Source: Bdellovibrio bacteriovorus
GTDB lineage: Bacteria > Bdellovibrionota > Bdellovibrionia > Bdellovibrionales > Bdellovibrionaceae
DNA length: 64,000 nucleotides
Assembly (NCBI RefSeq): GCF_001592735.1
Contig: NZ_LUKE01000002.1
Coordinates: 1 to 64,000, forward strand
Direction of reading: 5' to 3'
Shown: one piece after another, positions 8,532-16,673 of the stretch
How positions within the stretch are numbered: position 1 is the stretch's first letter
How the letters are laid out: every line of letters starts with the position of its first letter
Program-made: the position numbers and the translations under genes
The notes under the pieces: generated by a model
Databases searched by the model: none
Told to the model about the DNA's origin: nothing
What the model saw: only the letters and a program-made list of their open reading frames with translations

Positions 8532-8804
8532 TTAATGTAAATTTGCGATCCCCTCACCCTTAAATGGGTTGGGGTCTTTTTTATTAAGCTTTGTATATCC
8601 CCAATAAGCGCCGGCCGCTAGAAGTCCTAGCATGCTGGCTCTTGGAAATCTTTTTAGCAAGAATCCCCCAACCATCATCGCTGCCGGCGTTTTCCAGTCA
8701 AAGCTATTCACAAGAGATGAATTTGACGTTGAAGGATGGATATCCGATGCCATTGATGGAGAAACGAATCCGCGAGTGCGTGATAGTTTTTCGCTTGTTT
8801 TCAT
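8532..8804 (-). CDS. Small membrane-associated protein of unknown function
   Basis: A 90-residue protein with a hydrophilic Ser-rich N-terminal half. One or two hydrophobic segments follow (about 38-50 and 55-70, containing ASMLGLLAAGAYWGY), then a short basic tail. The start has a clear GGAGG Shine-Dalgarno. No family recognised. It lies between hemerythrin and rnk and could be part of a stress cluster, which is inference from position only. Confidence 0.7.
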   Translation of the reverse strand: MKTSEKLSRTRGFVSPSMASDIHPSTSNSSLVNSFDWKTPAAMMVGGFLLKRFPRASMLGLLAAGAYWGYTKLNKKDPNPFKGEGIANLH

Positions 8805-8827
8805 TATTATCCTCCTAAAATGCGATT

Positions 8828-9376
8828 CTAATGTTTTTGTTCTGAAGATGGTTGTTTTGATTCATGAGGGGAATCAAGACCACCTTGCTCTAACATTTTC
8901 GTTTTTAACATCAAGAAGTTTTGGCCCAATTGCATACGCTCAGCTGGCTCCGAATTCTTCTTGAAGTCCGGAAGCAACTCTTCTTCTTCCTCTTCAATGT
9001 GATGCTCTACGAGTTCAGCTAACACTTTTACGCGCGCGGACCAAAGATCTTCGTCTTCCGTGCGCATGATTTCTTCGACCATCTGATCAGCTAGCTGATG
9101 TTCCACATCGCCTTCAAAGCCCTCCTCACGAAGCTCCTCTTCTTTCTTCATGTAAGTATAAAGTGTTTGTTCTTCGGGTTTGGCATGGGAAATTAATAGC
9201 GGAGCAAATTCCGCAAAGGCTTCGGCTCTTTCAGCTTGGTCTTTATCGCTGTCTTTCATGATCGCGATAAGACGTTTTAAAGGCTTATGGTCTTCTAAGA
9301 TGATATTTACAATATCAGATTCCATCGTCATTTTTTTAGACTGTTGAGAATGGGATTGGGTGTTTTGGTTTGGCAT
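8828..9376 (-). CDS. Hemerythrin HHE domain protein
   Basis: A 182-residue cytoplasmic protein with one hemerythrin-like four-helix domain (about residues 20-140). Predicted di-iron ligands are His30, His64, Glu68, His93, His125 or His126, and a nearby Glu129/130. Such proteins bind oxygen, nitric oxide or peroxide, or repair iron centres under stress. An acidic run of seven Glu follows the last His pair. The C-terminal tail is hydrophilic (HESKQPSSEQKH). The ATG at 9376 has GGAGG five bases upstream and was chosen over an in-frame ATG at 9505, which would add a tract unlike the family. Confidence 0.85.
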   Translation of the reverse strand: MPNQNTQSHSQQSKKMTMESDIVNIILEDHKPLKRLIAIMKDSDKDQAERAEAFAEFAPLLISHAKPEEQTLYTYMKKEEELREEGFEGDVEHQLADQMVEEIMRTEDEDLWSARVKVLAELVEHHIEEEEEELLPDFKKNSEPAERMQLGQNFLMLKTKMLEQGGLDSPHESKQPSSEQKH

Positions 9377-9729
9377 ATATCCTCCATGTAAGTTCATACA
9401 GGTATATAGCAAGCGCAATGCCAAGCTCCACGAAAACGTATTGAGAAAGATCCGTCCTGACGGTGCAAAATTCCCCTGCGTGAGAGATTTTTTCCTCTGA
9501 CGCATGCCTTGATCAAGGAGGCTGTATCTTTACACGGAATAAGATCTTTATTTGTCCAATATGTGTGACTTGTCGATAAAACGAGGAGTTTTAAATCAAG
9601 TCTCCTCGAGACATCTTTCATTTGCGAAAGCATTATCATGTGCGCATCGCGACTTGATAGAAGACATGTTTATTTTTTTTCAAATGAGTTTAGCGTTGTG
9701 AATACAAAGCTTTAAAAAGGAGGCTCAAA
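9377..9729. other. Divergent intergenic region with only ribosome-binding sites recognised
   Basis: This 353-base gap must hold the divergent promoters of the hemerythrin gene (left) and the 59-residue Gln-rich gene (right). The GGAGG sites at 9381-9385 (minus strand) and 9719-9723 (plus strand) are clear. I could not identify a convincing -35/-10 pair or operator. Open frames within it have no coding character. Confidence 0.5.
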
Positions 9730-9909
9730 ATGGCAAACAATCAAAACAGCCAAGGTAACCAAGGAAATCAAAGCAACCAAGGCTCTCAAGGCCAAAACCG
9801 CAACCAAGGCAGCCAACAACAAGGCGGTCGTACATCTGGTGAACAAAGCCAGGATCAAAACCAATCTAGTGGTGGCATGGGCTCGAATAAAGGTTCAGGC
9901 CAACGCTAA
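9730..9909 (+). CDS. 59-residue Gln/Asn/Gly/Ser-rich hydrophilic protein
   Basis: A very short gene with a strong Shine-Dalgarno (GGAGG at 9719-9723, six bases before ATG) and a good terminator after it (9928-9970). The protein begins MANNQNSQGNQGNQSNQGSQ and remains almost entirely Gln, Asn, Gly and Ser, with no hydrophobic core. Motifs NQGN, NQGS and SQGQ recur in a loose 3-5 residue repeat. The composition resembles hydrophilins and prion-like low-complexity proteins, suggesting an intrinsically disordered stress protectant or condensate former. That role is inference. Neighbours are hemerythrin, rnk and other small stress-type genes. Confidence 0.8.
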   Translation: MANNQNSQGNQGNQSNQGSQGQNRNQGSQQQGGRTSGEQSQDQNQSSGGMGSNKGSGQR

Positions 9910-9927
9910 TTAGTGAACGTGTTCCCT

Positions 9928-9970
9928 GCAGGCTCCTAGCAATCTCCTTCATTGTGGGGCCTGCTCTTTT
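9928..9970 (+). terminator. Rho-independent terminator of the Gln-rich gene
   Basis: GCAGGCTCC (9928-9936) pairs with GGGGCCTGC (9956-9964) with one wobble. An additional inner CAAT/ATTG pairing closes a seven-base loop. The stem is followed by TCTTTT. It lies 18 bases after the stop codon. Confidence 0.75.
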
Positions 9971-9977
9971 AAGATAT

Positions 9978-10190
9978 ATGAAACTGCTTCTTTCAGACGG
10001 TCCGAAAATAGAAATAAACGATAAAGACAGCTTTACCTGCTTTGAAGTGAATAAAAAGAACTCTTTGTCGGAACCTGCGGAAATTTCTAAAACCGAAGTG
10101 CTTCGCTTACTTGCTGAAGGTGAAGAATTCCATACTTTGTATCGCGTCGGCTGCACCTGGGAAATCGGCGATAAACTGGATTGGGGTTGA
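9978..10190 (+). CDS. Small hypothetical protein
   Basis: A possible 70-residue cytoplasmic protein starting MKLLLSDGPKIEI and ending GCTWEIGDKLDWG. It is mixed alpha/beta in appearance with one Cys pair (at about 21 and 61). It lies between the terminator of the Gln-rich gene and the MFS gene, 32 bases upstream of the latter and in the same direction. The Shine-Dalgarno is weak. An in-frame ATG at 9954 lies inside the terminator hairpin and is unlikely. I do not recognise a family. Confidence 0.5.
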   Translation: MKLLLSDGPKIEINDKDSFTCFEVNKKNSLSEPAEISKTEVLRLLAEGEEFHTLYRVGCTWEIGDKLDWG

Positions 10191-10222
10191 CCCCCATTCC
10201 CTGTCTCTTTACTATCTTGGCG

Positions 10223-11407
10223 ATGACGCATGCCCGTTTTTCTCACAAGACTTTAATTCTTTTAGCTTACATTGGTTTTATCAGCTTAGGTCTACCGGAT
10301 GCGGTTCACGGAATCGCCTGGCCCCGGATTCGACCGGAGTTTGATTTATCCCAAGTCGGACTAGGTTCGATTTTAGCTTTCGGCGGCGCGGGTTACCTGC
10401 TGTCTTCATTTTTTACCGGCAAAATTCTTTCACGCATGCATGTGGGAACTCTTTTGGGTGTGAGCACAAGCTTTGTGGCGTTGGGACTCTTAGGATATGG
10501 CTTTACGACTTCGTGGCCCGTATTTTTAATTTGTGCCTTTCTTATCGGATCAGGTTCGGGCGCCATTGATGGCGGTTTAAACTCTTATGTTTCAAAGAAT
10601 TTTTCAGCCAGTCACATGTCATGGCTGCATGGATGTTATGGTATCGGCGCGACTCTTGGCCCGATTATCATGACACAGTCCTTAGTGTTCGGAACTTGGC
10701 GCCACGGGTACCTCATTTTGGGATTATGCATGACCTCGTTGGCGATGGCCTTTGCGTGGACACGATCCATCTGGGAAATCCCGGCGACATCCCCTGATAA
10801 AGCCAAGCCTGAATCTGCACCCCCTGCGACTTTATTTGAAGCCCTTAAAAGCAAGAGCGTGATCTTACAAGCTCTTTTATTTTTCTTTTACGCCGGTGTT
10901 GAAGTCACCGTGGCGCAGTGGAGTTTTTCTTTAAATACCGGCAGATATGGCATGTCCATTGAACTGGCAGGTTTGATGAGTGTGGCGTTTTGGGTAAGCC
11001 TCACGGCCGGCCGATTCTTGATGGGTTTTTTAGTCGCCAAGTTGGGTATTGATCACCTTTTAAATTTTTCCTTTTTAGGAGCTTGTGCGGGGGCGGTGCT
11101 GCTAAATGTTCCGCTGGTAATAGCCAGCACGCTGGCGCACGTGGTGTTAGGCTTTAGCCTGTCGGCCATTTACCCTTTGTTGATGTCCATCACTTCACGT
11201 CGGGTGGGTCTGCGCTTAACTGATTATTCCATTGGTCTGCAAGTGAGTGCCGCAACTTTGGGAATCATGATTGTTCCTACGATTGCGGGACTTATTTCGC
11301 AAAATATCGGTTTGGTGGGAGTTCCGATCGTGGTGGTTGTCACGGCTGCCGTCTTGGGATCTTTACATCTGTTAGCAAGAAAACCCGCGCGGGGAAGCGC
11401 GGGCTAA
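10223..11407 (+). CDS. Major facilitator superfamily transporter
   Basis: A 394-residue inner-membrane permease with about 12 hydrophobic segments. TM1 contains LILLAYIGFISLGLPDAVHG, typical of the sugar/fucose-like (FucP-related) or YfkF-type MFS group. A GR-containing loop follows TM2, and a second-half TAGRFLMGFLVAKLG block corresponds to the repeated MFS motif A. Substrate is unknown. The ATG at 10223 was chosen because it lies just before TM1. An upstream in-frame GTG or TTG would add a proline-rich stub. The gene converges on the SDR gene, with seven bases between them. Confidence 0.82.
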   Translation: MTHARFSHKTLILLAYIGFISLGLPDAVHGIAWPRIRPEFDLSQVGLGSILAFGGAGYLLSSFFTGKILSRMHVGTLLGVSTSFVALGLLGYGFTTSWPVFLICAFLIGSGSGAIDGGLNSYVSKNFSASHMSWLHGCYGIGATLGPIIMTQSLVFGTWRHGYLILGLCMTSLAMAFAWTRSIWEIPATSPDKAKPESAPPATLFEALKSKSVILQALLFFFYAGVEVTVAQWSFSLNTGRYGMSIELAGLMSVAFWVSLTAGRFLMGFLVAKLGIDHLLNFSFLGACAGAVLLNVPLVIASTLAHVVLGFSLSAIYPLLMSITSRRVGLRLTDYSIGLQVSAATLGIMIVPTIAGLISQNIGLVGVPIVVVVTAAVLGSLHLLARKPARGSAG

Positions 11408-11414
11408 ACATGCT

Positions 11415-12242
11415 TTAACGTTTCTCAGGTGAATTCGGTTTTGACATCTGCCCATGCATTTTGGTTGCGACAGACTGAGGCATCATCTTTGCCGCCGCGG
11501 TTTGGATCTTATTCATCATGGATCCCGCGACCACCATATCATCGCCACGCATAAGAGCTTCATAACCCTGTTTGGCCACTTCTGCCGGGTCATCCTTTTT
11601 TGAACCTCCGACTTTAGTATCTTGCATTCCGGCACGCTCAAAAAATTCAGTTTCGGTAGGACCTGGTAGCAAGGCCGTTACGGTGATTCCTTTATCGGCA
11701 TTTTCTGCACGCAAGGCTTCAGAGAAATGTTGGATAAAGGCCTTGGTACCTGCGTAAACCGCTTCGTAAGGACCTGGCATAATTGCCGCAACAGAGGAAG
11801 TAAATAATATCTTACCCTCCCCGCGTGCGATCATGTCTTTTAAGACGAGCTTAGCTAAATGCACCGTTGAAACAACGTTGAGCTGGATCATATCGATTTC
11901 GGCCTGAAGATCTGTTTTATCAAAGCTTGCGCCGCCGACACCCACTCCCGCATTAATAGCGATGGCATCTACCGGGCAGTTGATGGATTTGATTCGCGCG
12001 TAAAGATTCTCCACGCCATCGAAGTCTTTAAGATCGGCTTGCATTACATGTACGAGACATCCGTGCTCACGAAAGGCCACCGCTGCTTCATGAATACGGG
12101 CCGCTTCGCCGGTGACTAAAATGTCATATCCGTTTTGGGCAAATTGCATCGCCAACTCATAACCGATCCCACTTGAGGCCCCGGTGATAACCGCGAATTT
12201 TTTTTGAAATTTTGCGTCTTGATTTTTATAAAGCTCGCCCAT
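11415..12242 (-). CDS. Short-chain dehydrogenase/reductase
   Basis: A 275-residue classical SDR. The NAD(P)-binding TGASSGIG (20-27), the NAG motif (97-99) and the catalytic Ser150, Tyr163 and Lys167 (YAGTK) are all present. PGPTETEFF after the active site is typical of the SDR substrate-loop start. The C-terminal tail (about 240-275) is longer than usual and Met/Lys-rich. Substrate cannot be read from sequence. The start overlaps the end of the 48-codon gene at 12226-12372 in another frame, suggesting translational coupling. A GC-rich hairpin (11384-11403) follows the stop and may terminate it. Confidence 0.85.
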   Translation of the reverse strand: MGELYKNQDAKFQKKFAVITGASSGIGYELAMQFAQNGYDILVTGEAARIHEAAVAFREHGCLVHVMQADLKDFDGVENLYARIKSINCPVDAIAINAGVGVGGASFDKTDLQAEIDMIQLNVVSTVHLAKLVLKDMIARGEGKILFTSSVAAIMPGPYEAVYAGTKAFIQHFSEALRAENADKGITVTALLPGPTETEFFERAGMQDTKVGGSKKDDPAEVAKQGYEALMRGDDMVVAGSMMNKIQTAAAKMMPQSVATKMHGQMSKPNSPEKR

Positions 12243-12372
12243 TTTTGCTCCTTGCAGATGTTGTATTTAAGGGTGTTTTGTTAAGGCGCTGTCTTTTTTT
12301 AATTTCATCAAGCTTCCTCGCGATAGAAATGATCTTTTGCTCCTCAACAATTTTAAAGTCGATGTAAGACAT
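12226..12372 (-). CDS. 48-residue basic peptide, coupled to the SDR gene
   Basis: A short open frame with a strong Shine-Dalgarno (AAGGAGGAAG) just before its ATG at 12372. The product begins MSYIDFKIVEEQKIISIARK. It appears to be one amphipathic, Lys/Arg-rich helix followed by a Ser/Thr/Asn-rich tail. The stop lies inside the start region of the SDR gene (17-base overlap), a layout that usually means translational coupling. It may be a functional small protein or a translated leader. No family recognised. Confidence 0.55.
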   Translation of the reverse strand: MSYIDFKIVEEQKIISIARKLDEIKKRQRLNKTPLNTTSARSKNGRAL

Positions 12373-12404
12373 TCTTCCTCCTTGATAAAAACACATCCTG
12401 CAAG

Positions 12405-13064
12405 TTACAGACCTGCGTTTAGAACTCCGACGGAGATGTGAAAAGATTCTTCTAAGGATTTTGCCTTATGCCAAAATCCTGCGGGTATATAAAGCCAATC
12501 GCCCGCCGCAAGCTGACAGCGGATCTCCGGACCGGTCGTGTAATCCGAAAGCAAGAATTGCAAAGGCAATTTGGTTTGAGGAATAAGGGGAAGTTTGGGC
12601 GCTCTTAGGCAAAATTCCTTAACGCCTGCGGTTTGAATAACAAACACGTCTTCTTCATCATAGTGCCAATCAAAACCTTCACACCCTGCGGGAGTGGCGT
12701 ACATTTGGACGTCCACTTGGCCCTTAAAACGTTTTTGAAAACACTGAGCAATCGCTTTGATGGAATCATCAGCAAGCTCACCATGTCTGATCACGGCCGA
12801 ATAACCTTTTTCAAATACGGCTAAGAAATCATCATAAGACATTCGGCCCGATTGAAGATCTTTATGCAAAATCCCTTCTTTCACCGCCCAGCAGTTGTCG
12901 TGGGTGTTTAAAACGTCTACTAGATTATGCCAATGGAAAACGCCTTTGAATGCATGGGCCGTCCCGGGCATCGCTAAAGGCATACGACCAAAAAAGTCCT
13001 TTTGAAAATATTCAAAATCCATCCGGCCTAAAAGTGTATCGATGACAGCGAGTGACTTGTTCAT
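12405..13064 (-). CDS. JmjC/cupin-type oxygenase (RoxA/cupin_4-like)
   Basis: A 219-residue protein with the Fe(II)/2-oxoglutarate JmjC-cupin layout seen in bacterial ribosomal oxygenases such as YcfD/RoxA. The iron-binding HxD is His134-Asp136 in FDWHYDEEDVFVIQ. The distal His199 lies in AGDWLYIPAGFWHKA. Family members hydroxylate protein side chains, for instance an Arg of ribosomal protein uL16. This one is shorter than YcfD (about 373), lacking its C-terminal winged-helix part, so the target may differ. The start at 13064 has a moderate AGGAA site. An ATG at 13100 is possible. Confidence 0.72.
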   Translation of the reverse strand: MNKSLAVIDTLLGRMDFEYFQKDFFGRMPLAMPGTAHAFKGVFHWHNLVDVLNTHDNCWAVKEGILHKDLQSGRMSYDDFLAVFEKGYSAVIRHGELADDSIKAIAQCFQKRFKGQVDVQMYATPAGCEGFDWHYDEEDVFVIQTAGVKEFCLRAPKLPLIPQTKLPLQFLLSDYTTGPEIRCQLAAGDWLYIPAGFWHKAKSLEESFHISVGVLNAGL

Positions 13065-13100
13065 GAACGAATAATTCCTGAAGCTTTCAGAGTGTCGCAA

Positions 13101-13460
13101 TTCATTTGTGTATTCTTAGGCCGATGTAACTTATATCAATCCCGCCGCGATGAGTTTTTAGACCAAAAATCCATGGCCAGCCGCGTATGAAGACGGGATC
13201 AGAATGCGACCATTGTGGAGGGAGCTTGATCGCTTAGTCTCCTAACCAGAGACAAAACGTCTCCACTTGAAGTTCTTTAAAAGCGAAAACTGTTGGAATT
13301 TTAGACAACCATGAAAATTGATCAGCATAATTGGCGGAACTTCGGAGCCATAAAGCGCCTAAGCCTTTGAGACCTAAAACTTTTTTTCAAAATGCCAAAA
13401 TTCGTCATAGCCAAAAGGTTTAAGTCTGATAAGTTCAAGTGGTTTTCTTTAGGAGGATTA
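13101..13460. other. Divergent intergenic region with a small hairpin
   Basis: This stretch lies between the JmjC gene and the outer-membrane protein gene. It holds a small stem (GAGAC/GTCTC, 13249-13263) and the strong AGGAGG site (13451-13456) of the downstream gene. I see no coding frame and no convincing promoter boxes. It is long enough to hold a regulatory RNA, but nothing specific supports one. Confidence 0.4.
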
Positions 13461-14480
13461 ATGAAAAATAAGATGTCACTTTTAATCGCGGGCTTAATTT
13501 TAGCTGCGATGCAAGCTGGAGCGCAAACGAGCTCTTCGACTTCTGCAACAACTTCAACAACGACTTCGACTTCAAAAATCGGAGATCTTCAAAAACCCAC
13601 AGAAAAAATGAAAGATATTGATGAAGAGATCACTGATGCCCGCTTGCGCGCGTCTTTGGGATCAAAATCGAAATGGTCCTTAAAGTCAGACCTTTCTTAT
13701 TCGGGTGGATCCGTCAATGACCCTATGGGTTCAATCCGTCCTAATTACCGCGCCTCTGCCACCGCGGAAGCTTTAACTTACCTTTCGGGAAATATCGGCG
13801 TTAACGTTCGTGTTGGTGATAAAGACAGCATCAGCTTTGGTAGCGGTCTTACAATCAACGACCCATTCCATGGCGATATCACAAAACCAGCTGCTGACGT
13901 TCGTTCAGGAAGAAAAGCGGATGCCGTTCTTCCTCGTTACGAAATGTCGACTCCGTATGTAAGCTGGAGTCGTGGTTACAAAGCAATGGGCACACAAATG
14001 AGTTCAAGCCTTTCTTTAACTTACTACACGGATGAAGACACTCGTGATAACCAAAAATACACAGGAAGCGTTTCGTTTTCTCAAGTATTTCTGGCAAATT
14101 TTGGCACGACCAAATGGAATGGTGGCGTGAGTGTAAGTTTGGGTAAATACGTATACTCTGGCGCATTGACTGACGAATATTACGTTAATATGCAATCAGC
14201 AGGTAAGTACAAACGTTCTGATATCTCTGCGGGTCTATTCCCTTTCATGCAATACACTTTCAACGACAGATATTCTTTCAGAACGGTGTTTGGTTACTTC
14301 CAGTTCTCTAAGTACGAGATCGACGATCGCTACTTACAATTAGAACCCTACCAATCCGTTGGCGTAGGTATTTCTATCACTCGTGATATTTATCTTTACC
14401 CGAATATCCAGTTCACTCCGAAAGACATCCGCGACGACAGAACGAACGTGGCTCTTTCCACGAACATCAACTTGTTCTAA
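13461..14480 (+). CDS. Outer-membrane beta-barrel protein
   Basis: A 339-residue protein with a signal peptide (about 1-22, ending AGAQ). A low-complexity Ser/Thr stretch follows (about 23-43) and then alternating hydrophobic/aromatic strands to the end. It terminates in Phe (STNINLF), the usual barrel signature for the Bam machine. Length suggests about 12-14 strands. Function is unknown. The ATG at 13461 has a strong AGGAGG site, and the upstream in-frame ATG (13392) is rejected because it precedes that site. A clear terminator follows (14506-14536). Confidence 0.8.
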   Translation: MKNKMSLLIAGLILAAMQAGAQTSSSTSATTSTTTSTSKIGDLQKPTEKMKDIDEEITDARLRASLGSKSKWSLKSDLSYSGGSVNDPMGSIRPNYRASATAEALTYLSGNIGVNVRVGDKDSISFGSGLTINDPFHGDITKPAADVRSGRKADAVLPRYEMSTPYVSWSRGYKAMGTQMSSSLSLTYYTDEDTRDNQKYTGSVSFSQVFLANFGTTKWNGGVSVSLGKYVYSGALTDEYYVNMQSAGKYKRSDISAGLFPFMQYTFNDRYSFRTVFGYFQFSKYEIDDRYLQLEPYQSVGVGISITRDIYLYPNIQFTPKDIRDDRTNVALSTNINLF

Positions 14481-14505
14481 TCTGAACAAGCTTATGCATT
14501 GAACT

Positions 14506-14536
14506 AAAAAGGCACCCATAACGGGTGCCTTTTTTT
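14506..14536. terminator. Bidirectional rho-independent terminator
   Basis: AAAAAGGCACCC (14506-14517) pairs with GGGTGCCTTTTT (14523-14534) around a five-base loop. It separates the convergent barrel (ending 14480) and subtilase (ending 14561) genes and has T-runs for both directions. Confidence 0.92.
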
Positions 14537-14560
14537 ATTTCTCAATTTGTATGAATCTAA

Positions 14561-15526
14561 CTATTTTAAATTTGCAAGAGCTTTAGCGACATTCAAACGA
14601 CCTTGAGAGCTTACCGGGAAGTTGCCGACGTCGACTCCCGCAAGTAAGGCAGCTTTAATTTCGGCCACCGTCGCTGTCGGCTTATGACTCCACAACAAAG
14701 CCGCGGCACCCGAAACAAACGGAGTGGCGATATTTGTTCCATCCATCACCACGTAATCATTGCGAGGGCCGGTGCTGTAAACTCCCACGCCGGGTGCTAC
14801 GATATCTACAAGCGCTCCATAGTTTGACCATGAAGGATATTGATCTAAGACGTTGGAGGCCCCAACAACAATCATATTCGGCAAATGAAAGCTTGCGGGG
14901 TAACTTGGAAAACGCCCCAGGTCATAGCCATCATTGCCGGCCGCGGTGACAAATAAAACATCGGGATGTTGCGCGATCACGTCATAGAATTCTTGAACAT
15001 AAGGCGCTCCTCCCCAGGACATATTCACGATCTTCGCCCCCCGATTGATCACATAACGAATCGCCATCACCGCATCGGCGATGCGGCCGCTATTGCCTTG
15101 ATCCAAAAAGATAGCCTGAACCAGTTTGGCTTCAGGGGCGATTCCTTGGATACGACCTTGAGAGCTATCAGCCACCATGATACCCGCCAAATGAGTCGTG
15201 TGAATGCTATAGGTTGACGGCGGTCGGAAGTTTACGAAGTCCCAACCGTAGATATCATCCACGTATCCATTCCGATCATCATCAACCCCGGGGCGACCGT
15301 TAAATTCAGCCTCGTTCACGGCCAAGCTTTGACGCAATTGCGGATGTTGATAGTTCATATTTGAATCAACAAGACCAATAAGAACACCGGCACCTTTGAT
15401 TCCTTGATTCCATGCGGAAGCGACTTGGATTTTATCCTGTCCCCAGTTCACGTTCATAGAATCCATACCTGGATTAGCAAAGACTTGAGCCGCACAAAGA
15501 AGAGCACCAAGAATAATAAACTTCAT
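14561..15526 (-). CDS. Subtilase-family (S8) protein with catalytic Ser replaced by Asn
   Basis: A 321-residue exported subtilisin-like protein with a signal peptide (1-17) and no long prodomain. The Asp block (GLVDSN, Asp54), the His block (HTTHLAG, His109; usual form HGTHVAG) and the oxyanion Asn198 (AAGNDG) are all present. The nucleophile block reads DGTNIATPFVSGAA instead of GTSMATP, so position 265 is Asn (codon AAT). This predicts an inactive or altered enzyme. The rest of the fold is intact, so this is not general decay. It could be a binding protein, or the Ser could be restored by one base (AGT). It is transcribed toward the shared terminator. Confidence 0.85.
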   Translation of the reverse strand: MKFIILGALLCAAQVFANPGMDSMNVNWGQDKIQVASAWNQGIKGAGVLIGLVDSNMNYQHPQLRQSLAVNEAEFNGRPGVDDDRNGYVDDIYGWDFVNFRPPSTYSIHTTHLAGIMVADSSQGRIQGIAPEAKLVQAIFLDQGNSGRIADAVMAIRYVINRGAKIVNMSWGGAPYVQEFYDVIAQHPDVLFVTAAGNDGYDLGRFPSYPASFHLPNMIVVGASNVLDQYPSWSNYGALVDIVAPGVGVYSTGPRNDYVVMDGTNIATPFVSGAAALLWSHKPTATVAEIKAALLAGVDVGNFPVSSQGRLNVAKALANLK

Positions 15527-15607
15527 AGATTCCCCCTATTAAGACCTTATCGTTGTCAAGGACACGGGGTTGTTCAAGACATAGCTAGAGGCGTTACCCC
15601 CCTGGCT

Positions 15608-15877
15608 TTACTTTTCTTTTGCGATGATGGTGGCGGTGATAAAAGTTCCGCCTTTGACCGATTTGAGATTAAGCGCGATTTCTTTTGTGCCATCTTTGAT
15701 GGTCAGCTTTGATTTTTTGGTTACAGGTTTAGGCGAAGTGAATGTGCATTCATCCATGCCTTTGCTGGAAAGAATTTCTTTGCCTAAGACGTTTTTATAA
15801 ACCGGCGCCAAGGAAGTGACCTTCCAGTCCGAGATCTCGCCGATTTTCTTACCTTCATCAAATAATATCATGGCCAT
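15608..15877 (-). CDS. Small hypothetical cytoplasmic protein
   Basis: An 89-residue, Lys-rich protein with an alternating beta-strand appearance. There is no signal peptide and one Cys. I do not recognise a family. The start has an AAGGAAT-type site; a second Met (residue 3) is an alternative. It sits among small genes of unknown role on the minus strand. Confidence 0.6.
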   Translation of the reverse strand: MAMILFDEGKKIGEISDWKVTSLAPVYKNVLGKEILSSKGMDECTFTSPKPVTKKSKLTIKDGTKEIALNLKSVKGGTFITATIIAKEK

Positions 15878-15918
15878 AAGAATTCCTTAATATGCGGCTA
15901 TGATAACTGACTTAAATA

Positions 15919-16296
15919 TTAGTAACAACGAATCTCTGAGTCCCCGATTTCGGCAATCGCTTTATGACGCCCCTTGGGAACAATCACTCCAACGGTATTG
16001 CCGCCATCACAAGCGTCAATCACCGTGCGGTAATACGTAAAGACGTCCCCTGTTGCGACTTCTTTCACTTGGGCGGTGCGATAAGCGCCGCGACATTTGT
16101 ATTTTGTAAAATCACGGAAAAACTTTTCATTGGCCCAAAATAAATCCCGCGTGATGCGCCCTTGAGTTTCTGGCGTTACAACAAAACGCGGATCTTGTTT
16201 TAATTCGTAAATATACATTCCATCAAATGGACAGACCGCAAAACTAAATGAAGAATATAGAAGAATAGAAAGAGCGGCACCTAGCAGCTTCATCAA
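15919..16296 (-). CDS. Small exported Cys-containing protein
   Basis: A 125-residue protein with a signal peptide (about 1-20, ending SFA). The predicted mature part is about 105 residues with four Cys (near 22, 68, 95 and 124), consistent with two disulfides in the periplasm. I do not recognise a family. The start has a GGGAGG site. It lies between two other small minus-strand genes with separate spacing, so operon membership is uncertain. Confidence 0.68.
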   Translation of the reverse strand: MMKLLGAALSILLYSSFSFAVCPFDGMYIYELKQDPRFVVTPETQGRITRDLFWANEKFFRDFTKYKCRGAYRTAQVKEVATGDVFTYYRTVIDACDGGNTVGVIVPKGRHKAIAEIGDSEIRCY

Positions 16297-16380
16297 AGCC
16301 TCCCGTATAAATTGCTATCCTAGTTTATAGCGAAGAGGCTTCACTCTTTTCATTTAAAACTTGTTTTTGTAAATAATCAT

Positions 16381-16572
16381 TTAAAACAGGCGTCCCGACA
16401 TTAACATCAAGTAAGCCATGCGTTCTTTATCTAGGCGTGCTCGCAAAACTTCAATTTCGACATCGTGAATTTCGGCATTTGCGGGTCTCGCGTCGACGGA
16501 TGTCTTGGGCAAAGAAAATGGCGACATTAATATAACCGCGCGAATAATTTTAGAAAGAATATTTGATTTCAT
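16381..16572 (-). CDS. Small exported hypothetical protein
   Basis: A 63-residue protein starting MKSNILSKIIRAVILM, a short N-terminal hydrophobic signal-like segment. A charged helix follows (about 38-55, DVEIEVLRARLDKERM) and a hydrophobic end. The ATG at 16572 has a GGGAGG site; an in-frame upstream ATG at 16653 is rejected. No family recognised. The inverted repeat at 16674-16731 lies about 100 bases upstream and may control it. Confidence 0.55.
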   Translation of the reverse strand: MKSNILSKIIRAVILMSPFSLPKTSVDARPANAEIHDVEIEVLRARLDKERMAYLMLMSGRLF

Positions 16573-16673
16573 TTTAGGCCTCCCTGGCGTTTCATGTTTC
16601 TGCCAAAAAGGTATTGCAGCGAAAGTGCCAAGAGAGATTTTGTGTATTTTCAATAACTTAAAGCGATTTCACC

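Noticed and set aside
9866-10246. Minus-strand frame opposite the small gene and MFS start
   Set aside because: It crosses a terminator hairpin and lacks a ribosome-binding site or recognisable domains.
11384-11403. GC-rich hairpin between the MFS and SDR genes
   Set aside because: A seven-base-pair stem without a solid T-run on the plus strand; perhaps a weak minus-strand terminator, but not enough to list.
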